From Gemmatimonadota bacterium (GTDB lineage Bacteria; Gemmatimonadota; Gemmatimonadetes; Gemmatimonadales; GWC2-71-9), in the NCBI GenBank assembly GCA_003220905.1, contig QHTS01000290.1, positions 1-5,322 of the forward strand: 5,322 bases of DNA, in the 5' to 3' direction. The notes below the pieces were generated by a model that did no database searches, was not told the origin of the DNA, and saw only the letters and a program-made list of their open reading frames with translations. This document shows positions 1 through 4,815 of the stretch, piece after piece. Every line of letters starts with the position of its first letter. The first letter of the stretch is position 1. A program made the translations under genes and the position numbers.

Positions 1-1
1 C

Positions 2-70
2 GCCAAGCGCTTCCTCGCGGAGGTGCACAAACAAGTGGAGCCGGGCCACGAGCTCCGGGGGGCGTACTAG
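2..70 (+). CDS. 3' end of an unidentified protein-coding gene
   Basis: The window opens inside a + strand gene: the frame beginning at base 2 reads 22 codons, ending in the residues HELRGAY, and stops at TAG 68-70. The other two + frames are also open here, but this frame has G or C at about 20 of 22 third positions, as in the other genes of the window. That is the main evidence that it is coding. Too little remains to recognise a family. The gene converges on the metal-binding protein gene at 67-282, and the two stop codons overlap. Confidence 0.5.
   Translation, partial: AKRFLAEVHKQVEPGHELRGAY
67..70. other. Overlapping convergent stop codons (CTAG)
   Basis: The palindrome CTAG supplies TAG to the + strand gene ending at 70 and TAG (complement of 67-69) to the - strand gene ending at 67. 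There is no intergenic space and no hairpin terminator between the two convergent genes, so their transcripts must overlap at the 3' ends. Confidence 0.6.
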
Positions 71-282
71 CCCGCCACCTTCGCGCCGTACCCCGCCTTC
101 GCGACCGCCGCAATGAGCTGGTCCGTCGTCGCGGCGTCGTCGTTGAAATCCACTTCCGCTTCGCCGGCCGAGAGGTCGACGACGGCGGAGTACACCCCGC
201 TCGCTCCCAGCAGCGCCTTCTCGACTTTCATCTGGCAGTGCCCGCACGTCATCCCCGTCACCCGCAGCTTCAACGTCGCCAT
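67..282 (-). CDS. copZ: CopZ-like heavy-metal-associated (HMA) domain protein
   Basis: A 71-residue single-domain HMA protein of the kind that carries Cu(I), or another soft metal, in the cytoplasm to P-type ATPases or regulators. The metal-binding loop GMTCGHC lies at residues 10-16, with C13 and C16 as the expected ligands. The beta-alpha-beta-beta-alpha-beta ferredoxin-like pattern and a closing AGYGA motif typical of the family are readable. Length matches stand-alone copper chaperones (about 65-75 aa). I chose the ATG at 282 over the one at 309 because AGGAGG lies 4 bases upstream of it and the extra nine residues are not family-like. No copper ATPase or CueR/CsoR-type regulator is in the window, so metal and partner are inferred. 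It is divergent from the 2-oxo acid dehydrogenase genes. Mercury-binding MerP-like use is possible, but there is no signal peptide. Confidence 0.88.
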   Translation of the reverse strand: MATLKLRVTGMTCGHCQMKVEKALLGASGVYSAVVDLSAGEAEVDFNDDAATTDQLIAAVAKAGYGAKVAG

Positions 283-286
283 ACGG

Positions 287-292
287 CCTCCT
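287..292 (-). promoter_or_regulatory. Ribosome binding site of the CopZ-like gene
   Basis: On the - strand this reads AGGAGG, a perfect anti-Shine-Dalgarno match, 4 bases before the ATG at 282-280. It decides the start against the in-frame ATG at 309. Confidence 0.7.
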
Positions 293-331
293 GCATGACC
301 CAGGGGCATGGCCCCGGCGTTAGACGCCCAC

Positions 332-337
332 TACAAT
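332..337 (+). promoter_or_regulatory. Candidate -10 box (TACAAT) for the dehydrogenase operon
   Basis: TACAAT differs by one base from the sigma-70 -10 consensus TATAAT and sits in the only AT-rich patch (331-340) of the 62-base divergent region. It ends 7 bases before the ATG at 345, so transcription would be expected to begin at or next to the A of that ATG, giving a leaderless mRNA. In agreement, no Shine-Dalgarno sequence precedes 345. I see no convincing -35 hexamer at the usual spacing. Inference from position and sequence only. Confidence 0.45.
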
Positions 338-344
338 TTACGTC

Positions 345-2153
345 ATGCCATCGCGCGCCGCATCGAGCACGCAGTCGCCGCCCATCCCGGCGGGCCTCAC
401 CCGCGCCCAGCTGCTCGAAATCTATCGGTACCTGCGGCTCACCCGGACCCTGGAGGAGCGGCTCACCGCCCTCTATCGCCAGAGCAAGGTGATCGGCGGC
501 TTGTTCCGCTCCCTCGGTCAGGAGGGGGAGTCGGTCGGGTCAGCGTACGCCCTCGCCCGGGGGCCCGACCCGGACATCCTGTCGCCCCTGATCCGCAACT
601 TGGGCTCGATGCTCGTCATGGGCGCCGAGCCGATCGCGATCCTGCGCCAGTACATGGCCAAGGCGGAGGGCCCCACGCGCGGGCGCGAGCTGAACGTCCA
701 CTTCAACGATCTCGAGAAGGGTTACCTCGGCCAAATCTCGCATCTCGGCGACATGGTCCCGGTGATGGCAGGGATCGCGCTGAGTTTCAAGCTACGGGGC
801 GAGCCGCGGGTGGGGCTGGTCTATGTCGGCGACGGCGCGACCTCGACCGGCACGTTCCACGAGGGCCTCAACTTCGCCGCCGTGCAGAAGGTTCCGCTCG
901 TCGTGATCGCGGAATACAACCGCTGGGCCTACTCGACGCCTCCCGAGAAGCAGTTCGCGGTCAAGGACCTGGTGGAGAAGGCGAAGGGCTACGGTATCCC
1001 CGCCGTCACCGTGGACGGGAACGACGTGCTCGCGGTATACGAAGCGACCAAGCTCGCGGTCGAGCGGGCCCGGCGCGGTCATGGGGTGCAGTTCGTCGAG
1101 GTCAAGACGTACCGCCGCAAGGGTCACGCCGAGCATGACGACCAGCACTACGTGCCCAAGGATGAGCTCGACTGGTGGGCCAAGGAGAACGACCCGGTCG
1201 ACCGCTACGTGAAACAGCTTGGAGATCGATCAGGCGACCGATGCCTGCATCGACGAGCCGCTGCCGCCGGGGGAATCTGCGCTGGGCGGTGTGTACGCCG
1301 ACCCGCCGGCGGTACCGCGACACTGGTACCGGAGCCTCTGATGGCCGACGTCACCTATCTCGAAGCCCTGCGCCAGGGGTTGTGGGAAGAGATGGAGCGC
1401 GATCCCAGCGTTTTCATCTTGGGCGAGGACGTGGGGGCGTACGGCGGCGCATTCAAGGTCACCGAGGGCTTCGCCAAGAAGTTCGGCGAGGCGCGCGTCA
1501 TCGACACGCCGATCTCGGAGGCGGCGATCGTCGGCGCGGCGGCCGGGGCGGCCCACATGGGCATGCGCCCCGTGGCGGAGATGCAGTTCATCGACTTCAT
1601 CTCCTGCGCCTACGACATGCTCACCAACTACGTCGCCACCGCGCGCTACCGCGCCGGTCTCGCCACCCCGATCGTGGTGCGAGGCCCCTGCGGCGGCTAC
1701 GTGCGCGGTGGCCCGTTCCATTCGCAGAACCCGGAAGCGGCCTTCTTTCACACTCCGGGCCTGAAGATCGTGTATCCCGCCACCGCGCGGGACGCGAAGG
1801 GCCTGATCAAGGCCTCCATCCGGGACGAGGACCCGGTGATCTACCTCGAGCACAAGTGGCTGTACCGCCGCATTAAGCACGCCGAGCATGACGACCAGCA
1901 CTACGTGCCCAAGGATGAGCTCGACTGGTGGGCCAAGGAGAACGACCCGGTCGACCGCTATGTGAAACAGCTGGTGCAGCACGAGTGGGTCGAGGAGCGC
2001 GAGCTGAAGGCGATCGACGACCGGGTGAAGGTGGAGATCGATCAGGCGACCGATGCCTGCATCGACGAGCCGCTGCCGCCGGGGGAATCTGCGCTGGGCG
2101 GTGTGTACGCCGACCCGCCGGCGGTACCGCGACACTGGTACCGGAGCCTCTGA
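345..2153 (+). CDS. Rearranged 2-oxo acid dehydrogenase E1: alpha/beta/alpha fused frame (602 aa)
   Basis: E1alpha uses thiamine diphosphate (ThDP) to decarboxylate a 2-oxo acid in the cytoplasmic E1-E2-E3 complex. Residues 1-292 are a normal E1alpha: GQEGES near 58-63, MGAEP near 92-96, the ThDP/Mg motif GDG at 162-164 closing at N192 (EYNRWAYST), and TYRRKGH near 255-261. After residue 292 a 59-base deletion relative to the downstream copy shifts the frame. Residues 293-332 are off-frame E1alpha tail (Arg/Ala/Gly-rich). Residues 333-511 are the first 179 residues of E1beta (pyrimidine domain, with DTPISE whose Glu is residue 392, and HSQ at 459-461). Residues 512-602 are a second E1alpha C-terminus, in frame. 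The beta C-terminal transketolase domain is absent. Undamaged E1alpha would be 351 aa, the usual size. Start: ATG 345, no RBS, possibly leaderless. Motifs such as EHDDQ and the E1beta IYLEHKWLYRRIK favour a branched-chain or acetoin/pyruvate type; the substrate is unresolved. It may be a genuine fusion, a damaged gene, or an assembly error. Confidence 0.8.
   Translation: MPSRAASSTQSPPIPAGLTRAQLLEIYRYLRLTRTLEERLTALYRQSKVIGGLFRSLGQEGESVGSAYALARGPDPDILSPLIRNLGSMLVMGAEPIAILRQYMAKAEGPTRGRELNVHFNDLEKGYLGQISHLGDMVPVMAGIALSFKLRGEPRVGLVYVGDGATSTGTFHEGLNFAAVQKVPLVVIAEYNRWAYSTPPEKQFAVKDLVEKAKGYGIPAVTVDGNDVLAVYEATKLAVERARRGHGVQFVEVKTYRRKGHAEHDDQHYVPKDELDWWAKENDPVDRYVKQLGDRSGDRCLHRRAAAAGGICAGRCVRRPAGGTATLVPEPLMADVTYLEALRQGLWEEMERDPSVFILGEDVGAYGGAFKVTEGFAKKFGEARVIDTPISEAAIVGAAAGAAHMGMRPVAEMQFIDFISCAYDMLTNYVATARYRAGLATPIVVRGPCGGYVRGGPFHSQNPEAAFFHTPGLKIVYPATARDAKGLIKASIRDEDPVIYLEHKWLYRRIKHAEHDDQHYVPKDELDWWAKENDPVDRYVKQLVQHEWVEERELKAIDDRVKVEIDQATDACIDEPLPPGESALGGVYADPPAVPRHWYRSL
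1109..1119 (+). repeat. 11-base direct repeat at the duplication endpoint (E1alpha side)
   Basis: GTACCGCCGCA occurs here in E1alpha (codons for YRR in TYRRKGH), again in E1beta at 1862-1872, and at the matching place in copy 2 at 2674-2684 (YRR in LYRRIK). The repeat-to-repeat distance 1109 to 1862 is 753, exactly the length of copy 1. The join itself lies 5 bases downstream (1877/1878), in the same register. This matches a template-switch or short-homology exchange between two genes that share a YRR codon run. Confidence 0.75.
1219..1220 (+). other. Site of 59-base deletion and frameshift in E1alpha
   Basis: Between these two bases copy 1 lacks what is 1973-2031 in copy 2, which encodes VQHEWVEERELKAIDDRVK and part of a codon. 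Because 59 is not a multiple of three, E1alpha leaves its frame after codon 292. A GGTG pair in copy 2 (1973-1976 and 2030-2033) is 57 bases apart. Exchange between them would remove exactly 19 codons in frame, and the observed sequence is 2 bases (GG) shorter than that product. Confidence 0.85.
1341..1877 (+). pseudogene. Truncated E1beta duplicate (first 179 codons)
   Basis: It has the same ATG, the same GGAG eight to ten bases upstream (1331-1334), and the same TGATG overlap context as the intact E1beta. It holds the ThDP pyrimidine-binding domain (DTPISE at 55-60, HSQ at 127-129) but ends after LYRRIK, where the sequence jumps into the E1alpha tail. The C-terminal transketolase domain, needed in the normal E1 heterotetramer, is missing. 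It lies in frame within the 345-2153 reading frame, but its own start signals could still produce a 270-residue beta-alpha chimera. Whether either product is stable is unknown. Confidence 0.75.
1878..2153 (+). pseudogene. Detached E1alpha C-terminal segment (91 codons)
   Basis: This is the complete, undeleted E1alpha tail, beginning HAEHDDQHYV and ending HWYRSL with TGA at 2151-2153. It is separated from the E1alpha body by the truncated E1beta copy, though it is in frame with it. Joining 345-1124 to this segment rebuilds a standard 351-residue E1alpha, which is the likely ancestral gene. The TGA overlaps the ATG of the intact E1beta. Confidence 0.75.
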
Positions 2154-2689
2154 TGGCCGACGTCACCTATCTCGAAGCCCTGCGCCAGGGGTTGTGGGAA
2201 GAGATGGAGCGCGATCCCAGCGTTTTCATCTTGGGCGAGGACGTGGGGGCGTACGGCGGCGCATTCAAGGTCACCGAGGGCTTCGCCAAGAAGTTCGGCG
2301 AGGCGCGCGTCATCGACACGCCGATCTCGGAGGCGGCGATCGTCGGCGCGGCGGCCGGGGCGGCCCACATGGGCATGCGCCCCGTGGCGGAGATGCAGTT
2401 CATCGACTTCATCTCCTGCGCCTACGACATGCTCACCAACTACGTCGCCACCGCGCGCTACCGCGCCGGTCTCGCCACCCCGATCGTGGTGCGAGGCCCC
2501 TGCGGCGGCTACGTGCGCGGTGGCCCGTTCCATTCGCAGAACCCGGAAGCGGCCTTCTTTCACACTCCGGGCCTGAAGATCGTGTATCCCGCCACCGCGC
2601 GGGACGCGAAGGGCCTGATCAAGGCCTCCATCCGGGACGAGGACCCGGTGATCTACCTCGAGCACAAGTGGCTGTACCGCCGCATTAAG
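1878..2689 (+). repeat. Tandem duplication, copy 2 (complete unit, 812 bases)
   Basis: Second, undeleted copy, immediately adjacent to copy 1. It restores the full E1alpha C-terminus (91 codons) and leads into the intact E1beta, which continues beyond the repeat at 2690 with codons absent from copy 1. The near identity implies a very recent event, active homogenisation, or an artefact of assembly. Confidence 0.95.
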
Positions 2690-3133
2690 GAAGCGCTTCC
2701 GGAGAAGGAGGAGATCCTCACCCCGATCGGCGAGGCGCGGCTCGCCCGCGAGGGGAAGGATCTGTCCATCGTCACCTACGGGGCCACGGTGTGGAAGTCG
2801 CTCGAGGCGGCCGAGCAGCTGGCGAAGGACGACGGCCTCTCGGTCGAGGTGCTCGACCTGCGGACGCTGTTGCCGATGGACGACGCCGCGATCATGCGGA
2901 CGGTGCAGAAGACCAACAAGGTGCTCATCGTGCACGAGGACACGCGGACTGGTGGCCTGGCCGGCGAGATCGCCGCGCGCATCAACGAGCAGGCGTTCGC
3001 ATGGCTCGACGGCCCCATCATGCGAGTGACCGCGCACGACGTACCGCTGCCCTATGCGCCGACGCTGGAAGATTTCGTGCTGCCGCAGACGGACGATATC
3101 GTGAAGGCTGCGAGATGGCTCGCGGCGTATTGA
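2153..3133 (+). CDS. 2-oxo acid dehydrogenase E1 component, beta subunit (full length)
   Basis: A 326-residue E1beta, the normal length for pyruvate/branched-chain/acetoin E1beta. With E1alpha it forms the ThDP site that decarboxylates the 2-oxo acid and passes the acyl group to the lipoyl arm of E2. N-terminal pyrimidine domain about 1-175: LGEDVGAYGG at 27-36, DTPISE at 55-60 with E60 the expected glutamate activating ThDP, RGPCGG at 114-119, and GPFHSQ at 124-129 with the conserved His127. C-terminal transketolase domain about 200-320: LDLRTLLPMD, then VHEDTRTGG. Start: the ATG overlaps the preceding TGA as TGATG, with GGAG at 2143-2146, typical of translational coupling between E1alpha and E1beta. 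A longer frame opens at 1928, but its extra 75 codons are E1alpha read out of frame. The first 179 codons are duplicated upstream. LEHKWLYRRIK resembles branched-chain enzymes, but the substrate cannot be fixed. Confidence 0.93.
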   Translation: MADVTYLEALRQGLWEEMERDPSVFILGEDVGAYGGAFKVTEGFAKKFGEARVIDTPISEAAIVGAAAGAAHMGMRPVAEMQFIDFISCAYDMLTNYVATARYRAGLATPIVVRGPCGGYVRGGPFHSQNPEAAFFHTPGLKIVYPATARDAKGLIKASIRDEDPVIYLEHKWLYRRIKEALPEKEEILTPIGEARLAREGKDLSIVTYGATVWKSLEAAEQLAKDDGLSVEVLDLRTLLPMDDAAIMRTVQKTNKVLIVHEDTRTGGLAGEIAARINEQAFAWLDGPIMRVTAHDVPLPYAPTLEDFVLPQTDDIVKAARWLAAY

Positions 3134-3140
3134 GGAGAGG
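3132..3140 (+). promoter_or_regulatory. Ribosome binding site of the E2 gene overlapping the E1beta stop
   Basis: GAGGAGAGG starts inside the E1beta TGA (3131-3133) and ends 2 bases before the E2 ATG at 3143. AGGAG at 3133-3137 is 5 bases from the ATG. The stop codon inside the Shine-Dalgarno sequence points to coupled translation. Confidence 0.65.
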
Positions 3141-3142
3141 TC

Positions 3143-4489
3143 ATGGCGCGCGTTGACGTGTTGATGCCGCAGATGGGCGAGTCCATCGCCGAGGGAACCT
3201 TGAGTAAGTGGCTCAAGAAGCTGGGCGACGAGGTCAAGCGGGACGAGCCGCTGTTCGAGATCTCGACCGACAAAGTGGACGCCGAGATCCCGGCCCCGTC
3301 GGCGGGAGTCCTGGCGGAGATCAAAGTGCAGGAAGGTCAGACGGTGCCGGTGCAGACCCTCGTGGCGGTGATTGAGACCGAAAAGGGCGCCGCAGCGACG
3401 GCGGCTTCGCCCGCGGTGCCCCCGGTCGCAGCAGCCCAGCGGGCACCCGCTGCTCCCGGGGGCACCGCGGTCTCGCCGCCGTCAACCTCCCCCATCCTCC
3501 CCCGTCCTTCTCCGTCCTCCCCCGTTCCCCCGAAGGGGGACGGGGGCGGTGGGACCGCCGAGGAGCGACTGCGCCGCAAGTCCACTCCCCTGGTCCGCAA
3601 GATCGCCGCCGAGCATCAGGTCGACATCTCGACTATTCCGGGCACGGGCTTCGCGGGTCGCGTGACGAAGCAGGACATTCTCGGCTTCATCGAGCGCGGC
3701 GCGCCGGCGCCCACTGCTCCCGGCTCCCGGCTCCCGACTCCCGCGCCTACCGGGCCCGTCCAGCATCCCGTCGTCGAGCCCTGGCCCGGAGATCGGGTCG
3801 AGCCGTTCTCGAAGATCCGCAAGATCACCGCGGATCATATGATCATGTCGCGCCGCACCTCGGCGCACGTGACGAGCTTCTTCGAGGTCGACTACAGCCG
3901 CGTGGCCGAGCTTCGCCGCAAGCACAAGGCCGCGTACGCGGAGCGCGGCGTGAATCTCACGTACCTCGCGTTCATCGTGCAGACCTGCGCCGAGAATCTG
4001 CGGACACACCCCGTGGTCAACGCCGCAGTCTCGGGCGACAACATCATCTACCGTCGCGATGTGAACATCGGGATCGCGGTGGCGCTCGACTGGGGGCTCA
4101 TCGTGCCGGTCGTGAAGCGCGCCGACGAGCTGTCGCTCGGCGGCCTGGCCCGCGCGATCAATGACCTGGGCGAGCGCGCGCGGACCAAGAAGCTGTTACC
4201 CGACGAGATCCAGCGCGGCACCTTCACCATCACGAACCCGGGCGTGTTCGGGTCGTACGCGGGAGCACCGATCATCAACCAGCCGCAAGTGGCGATCCTC
4301 GGCGTGGGCGCGATCGAGAAGCGTCCCAAGGTGGTGACGCTGCCGGACGGCACCGACACGATCGCGATCCGCACCATGGGCCTGCTGTCGATGTCCTACG
4401 ATCACCGCGTCGTGGACGGCGCCGACGCGGACCGATTCCTCGCCGACGTGAAACGCGCGCTCGAGGACTTCCCCGAGGGAGCGATCTAG
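3143..4489 (+). CDS. Dihydrolipoamide acyltransferase, E2 component of 2-oxo acid dehydrogenase complex
   Basis: A 448-residue E2 that accepts the acyl group from E1 on a swinging lipoyl arm and transfers it to CoA; E2 also forms the core of the complex. Domains: one lipoyl domain 1-80 with lipoyl-lysine K44 in EISTDKVDAEIPAP; a Pro/Ala/Ser-rich linker 81-143; a peripheral subunit-binding domain 146-184 (STPLVRKIA through GTGFAGRVTKQDIL); a second linker 185-217; a catalytic domain 218-448. DHRVVDG at 420-426 supplies the catalytic H421 and D425, and TFTITNPGVFGS at 360-371 is a second family signature. Its start is 9 bases after the E1beta stop, consistent with one operon. Single-lipoyl E2s occur in branched-chain, acetoin and some pyruvate complexes, so the substrate stays open; 2-oxoglutarate E2 is less likely beside a two-subunit E1. 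Both linkers are encoded by short DNA repeats. No E3 gene is present. Confidence 0.94.
   Translation: MARVDVLMPQMGESIAEGTLSKWLKKLGDEVKRDEPLFEISTDKVDAEIPAPSAGVLAEIKVQEGQTVPVQTLVAVIETEKGAAATAASPAVPPVAAAQRAPAAPGGTAVSPPSTSPILPRPSPSSPVPPKGDGGGGTAEERLRRKSTPLVRKIAAEHQVDISTIPGTGFAGRVTKQDILGFIERGAPAPTAPGSRLPTPAPTGPVQHPVVEPWPGDRVEPFSKIRKITADHMIMSRRTSAHVTSFFEVDYSRVAELRRKHKAAYAERGVNLTYLAFIVQTCAENLRTHPVVNAAVSGDNIIYRRDVNIGIAVALDWGLIVPVVKRADELSLGGLARAINDLGERARTKKLLPDEIQRGTFTITNPGVFGSYAGAPIINQPQVAILGVGAIEKRPKVVTLPDGTDTIAIRTMGLLSMSYDHRVVDGADADRFLADVKRALEDFPEGAI
3486..3525 (+). repeat. C-rich 10-base tandem repeat in the first E2 linker
   Basis: Four units of 10 bases with consensus CCTCCCCCGT: 3486-3495 (ends AT), 3496-3505, 3506-3515 (CCTTCTCCGT) and 3516-3525. 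Ten is not a multiple of three, so the encoded Ser/Pro-rich linker (about residues 115-128) is read in changing phase and its sequence follows the DNA repeat. Only 3494, 3504, 3514 and 3524 are purines in this stretch. Confidence 0.85.
3489..3531 (-). other. Possible G-quadruplex on the E2 template strand
   Basis: The - strand carries four runs of five G (complements of 3527-3531, 3519-3523, 3499-3503, 3489-3493) with gaps of 3, 15 and 5 bases. The middle gap is longer than the classical 7-base limit, so folding is plausible but not certain. Confidence 0.45.
3526..3540 (+). other. G/C hairpin in the E2 linker
   Basis: TCCCCC, a GAA loop, then GGGGGA: a perfect 6-base-pair stem directly after the decamer repeat, followed by a further GGGGG at 3542-3546. 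It lies inside the coding sequence and has no T tract, so it is not a terminator. Confidence 0.55.
3717..3744 (+). repeat. 7-base tandem repeat (CTCCCGG) in the second E2 linker
   Basis: Four head-to-tail heptamers: CTCCCGG at 3717-3723, CTCCCGG at 3724-3730, CTCCCGA at 3731-3737 and CTCCCGC at 3738-3744. They encode part of the flexible linker (PGSRLPTPAP region, residues about 192-201) between the subunit-binding and catalytic domains. The unit length is not a multiple of three, so a one-unit gain or loss would shift the frame. Confidence 0.85.
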
Positions 4490-4491
4490 CC

Positions 4492-4806
4492 ATGCCCAAG
4501 GTGCTCACCGCGGCGCGGGTGCGCGTGCCCCCGACCAACGAGGCCGACTACCTCGCCACCCTGCGGGAATTGTGTCAGTTCGCCGACGCACGTGGCCAGC
4601 GGATCTGGCTGTTCCGCAACGCCAAGGACCCGCAGCTCTTCACGGAGTTCTCCGAAAGCCAGACCGAAATGTCACACCGGGCCCAGGCGTCGCGGCTGCC
4701 CGAAGAGATCAAGCTCGAGAAACGGCTGCAGAGCCTCGGGACCTACGCACCGGACGCGTGGGAGCTGTGGACCGAGGTTTCCCTCGCCACTCCCGCCGAG
4801 GCGTAA
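4492..4806 (+). CDS. Small unassigned protein, possible dimeric alpha/beta-barrel (ABM-like) fold
   Basis: A 104-residue protein that I do not recognise as a named family. By eye it alternates strand (3-11), helix (17-34), strand (36-43, QRIWLFRN), DPQLFTEFSES (46-56), a helical charged stretch (70-83) and a Trp-containing end (90-96). The order, and a DP..F.EF segment after the second strand, recall antibiotic-biosynthesis-monooxygenase-like dimeric barrels; this is only a resemblance. No signal peptide or membrane segment. The ATG lies 2 bases after the E2 stop, with GAGGGA at 4475-4480 as a somewhat distant ribosome binding site, so it is probably co-transcribed and coupled to E2. Strong third-position G/C bias supports a real gene. 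A role linked to the dehydrogenase complex is possible but not shown. Confidence 0.75.
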   Translation: MPKVLTAARVRVPPTNEADYLATLRELCQFADARGQRIWLFRNAKDPQLFTEFSESQTEMSHRAQASRLPEEIKLEKRLQSLGTYAPDAWELWTEVSLATPAEA

Positions 4807-4815
4807 GGGAGCGCG

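Larger units (their letters stand above)
1125..1877 (+). repeat. Tandem duplication, copy 1 (E1alpha tail + E1beta N-half)
   Basis: This 753-base segment pairs with 1878-2689. 1125-1219 matches 1878-1972 with one difference (C at 1208, T at 1961, synonymous Tyr). 1220-1877 matches 2032-2689 (658 bases) with no difference that I could find. Copy 1 lacks the 59 bases at 1973-2031. It covers the last part of E1alpha, the E1alpha/E1beta start-stop overlap and 179 codons of E1beta. Confidence 0.95.

Noticed and set aside
303..315. GGGGC-ATG-GCCCC inverted repeat in the divergent region as an operator
   Set aside because: Only a 5-base-pair arm with a 3-base loop, and the 3' end overlaps no recognised regulator site. 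Too weak to call at this GC content.
308..1138. + strand frame of 276 codons overlapping E1alpha
   Set aside because: Arg/Gly/Pro-rich translation with no motifs, in a different frame over the strongly conserved E1alpha domain; a shadow frame.
1230..2135. Long - strand open frame (about 300 codons) opposite E1
   Set aside because: It lies antisense to clear E1alpha/E1beta coding sequence, has a low-complexity His/Arg/Val-rich translation, and recurs at 2042-3037 simply because the region is duplicated. Long antisense frames are expected at this GC content.
1928..2153. 75-codon N-terminal extension of the intact E1beta
   Set aside because: The extension is the E1alpha tail read out of frame. 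The ATG at 2153 has a Shine-Dalgarno sequence and begins with the family's usual N-terminus.
1109..2689. Insertion sequence or other mobile element causing the duplication
   Set aside because: The repeat consists wholly of E1alpha/E1beta coding sequence. There are no terminal inverted repeats, target-site duplication or transposase.
3526..3546. Rho-independent terminator
   Set aside because: The hairpin lies within the E2 coding sequence and has no T tract; both flanking protein domains are intact in one frame.
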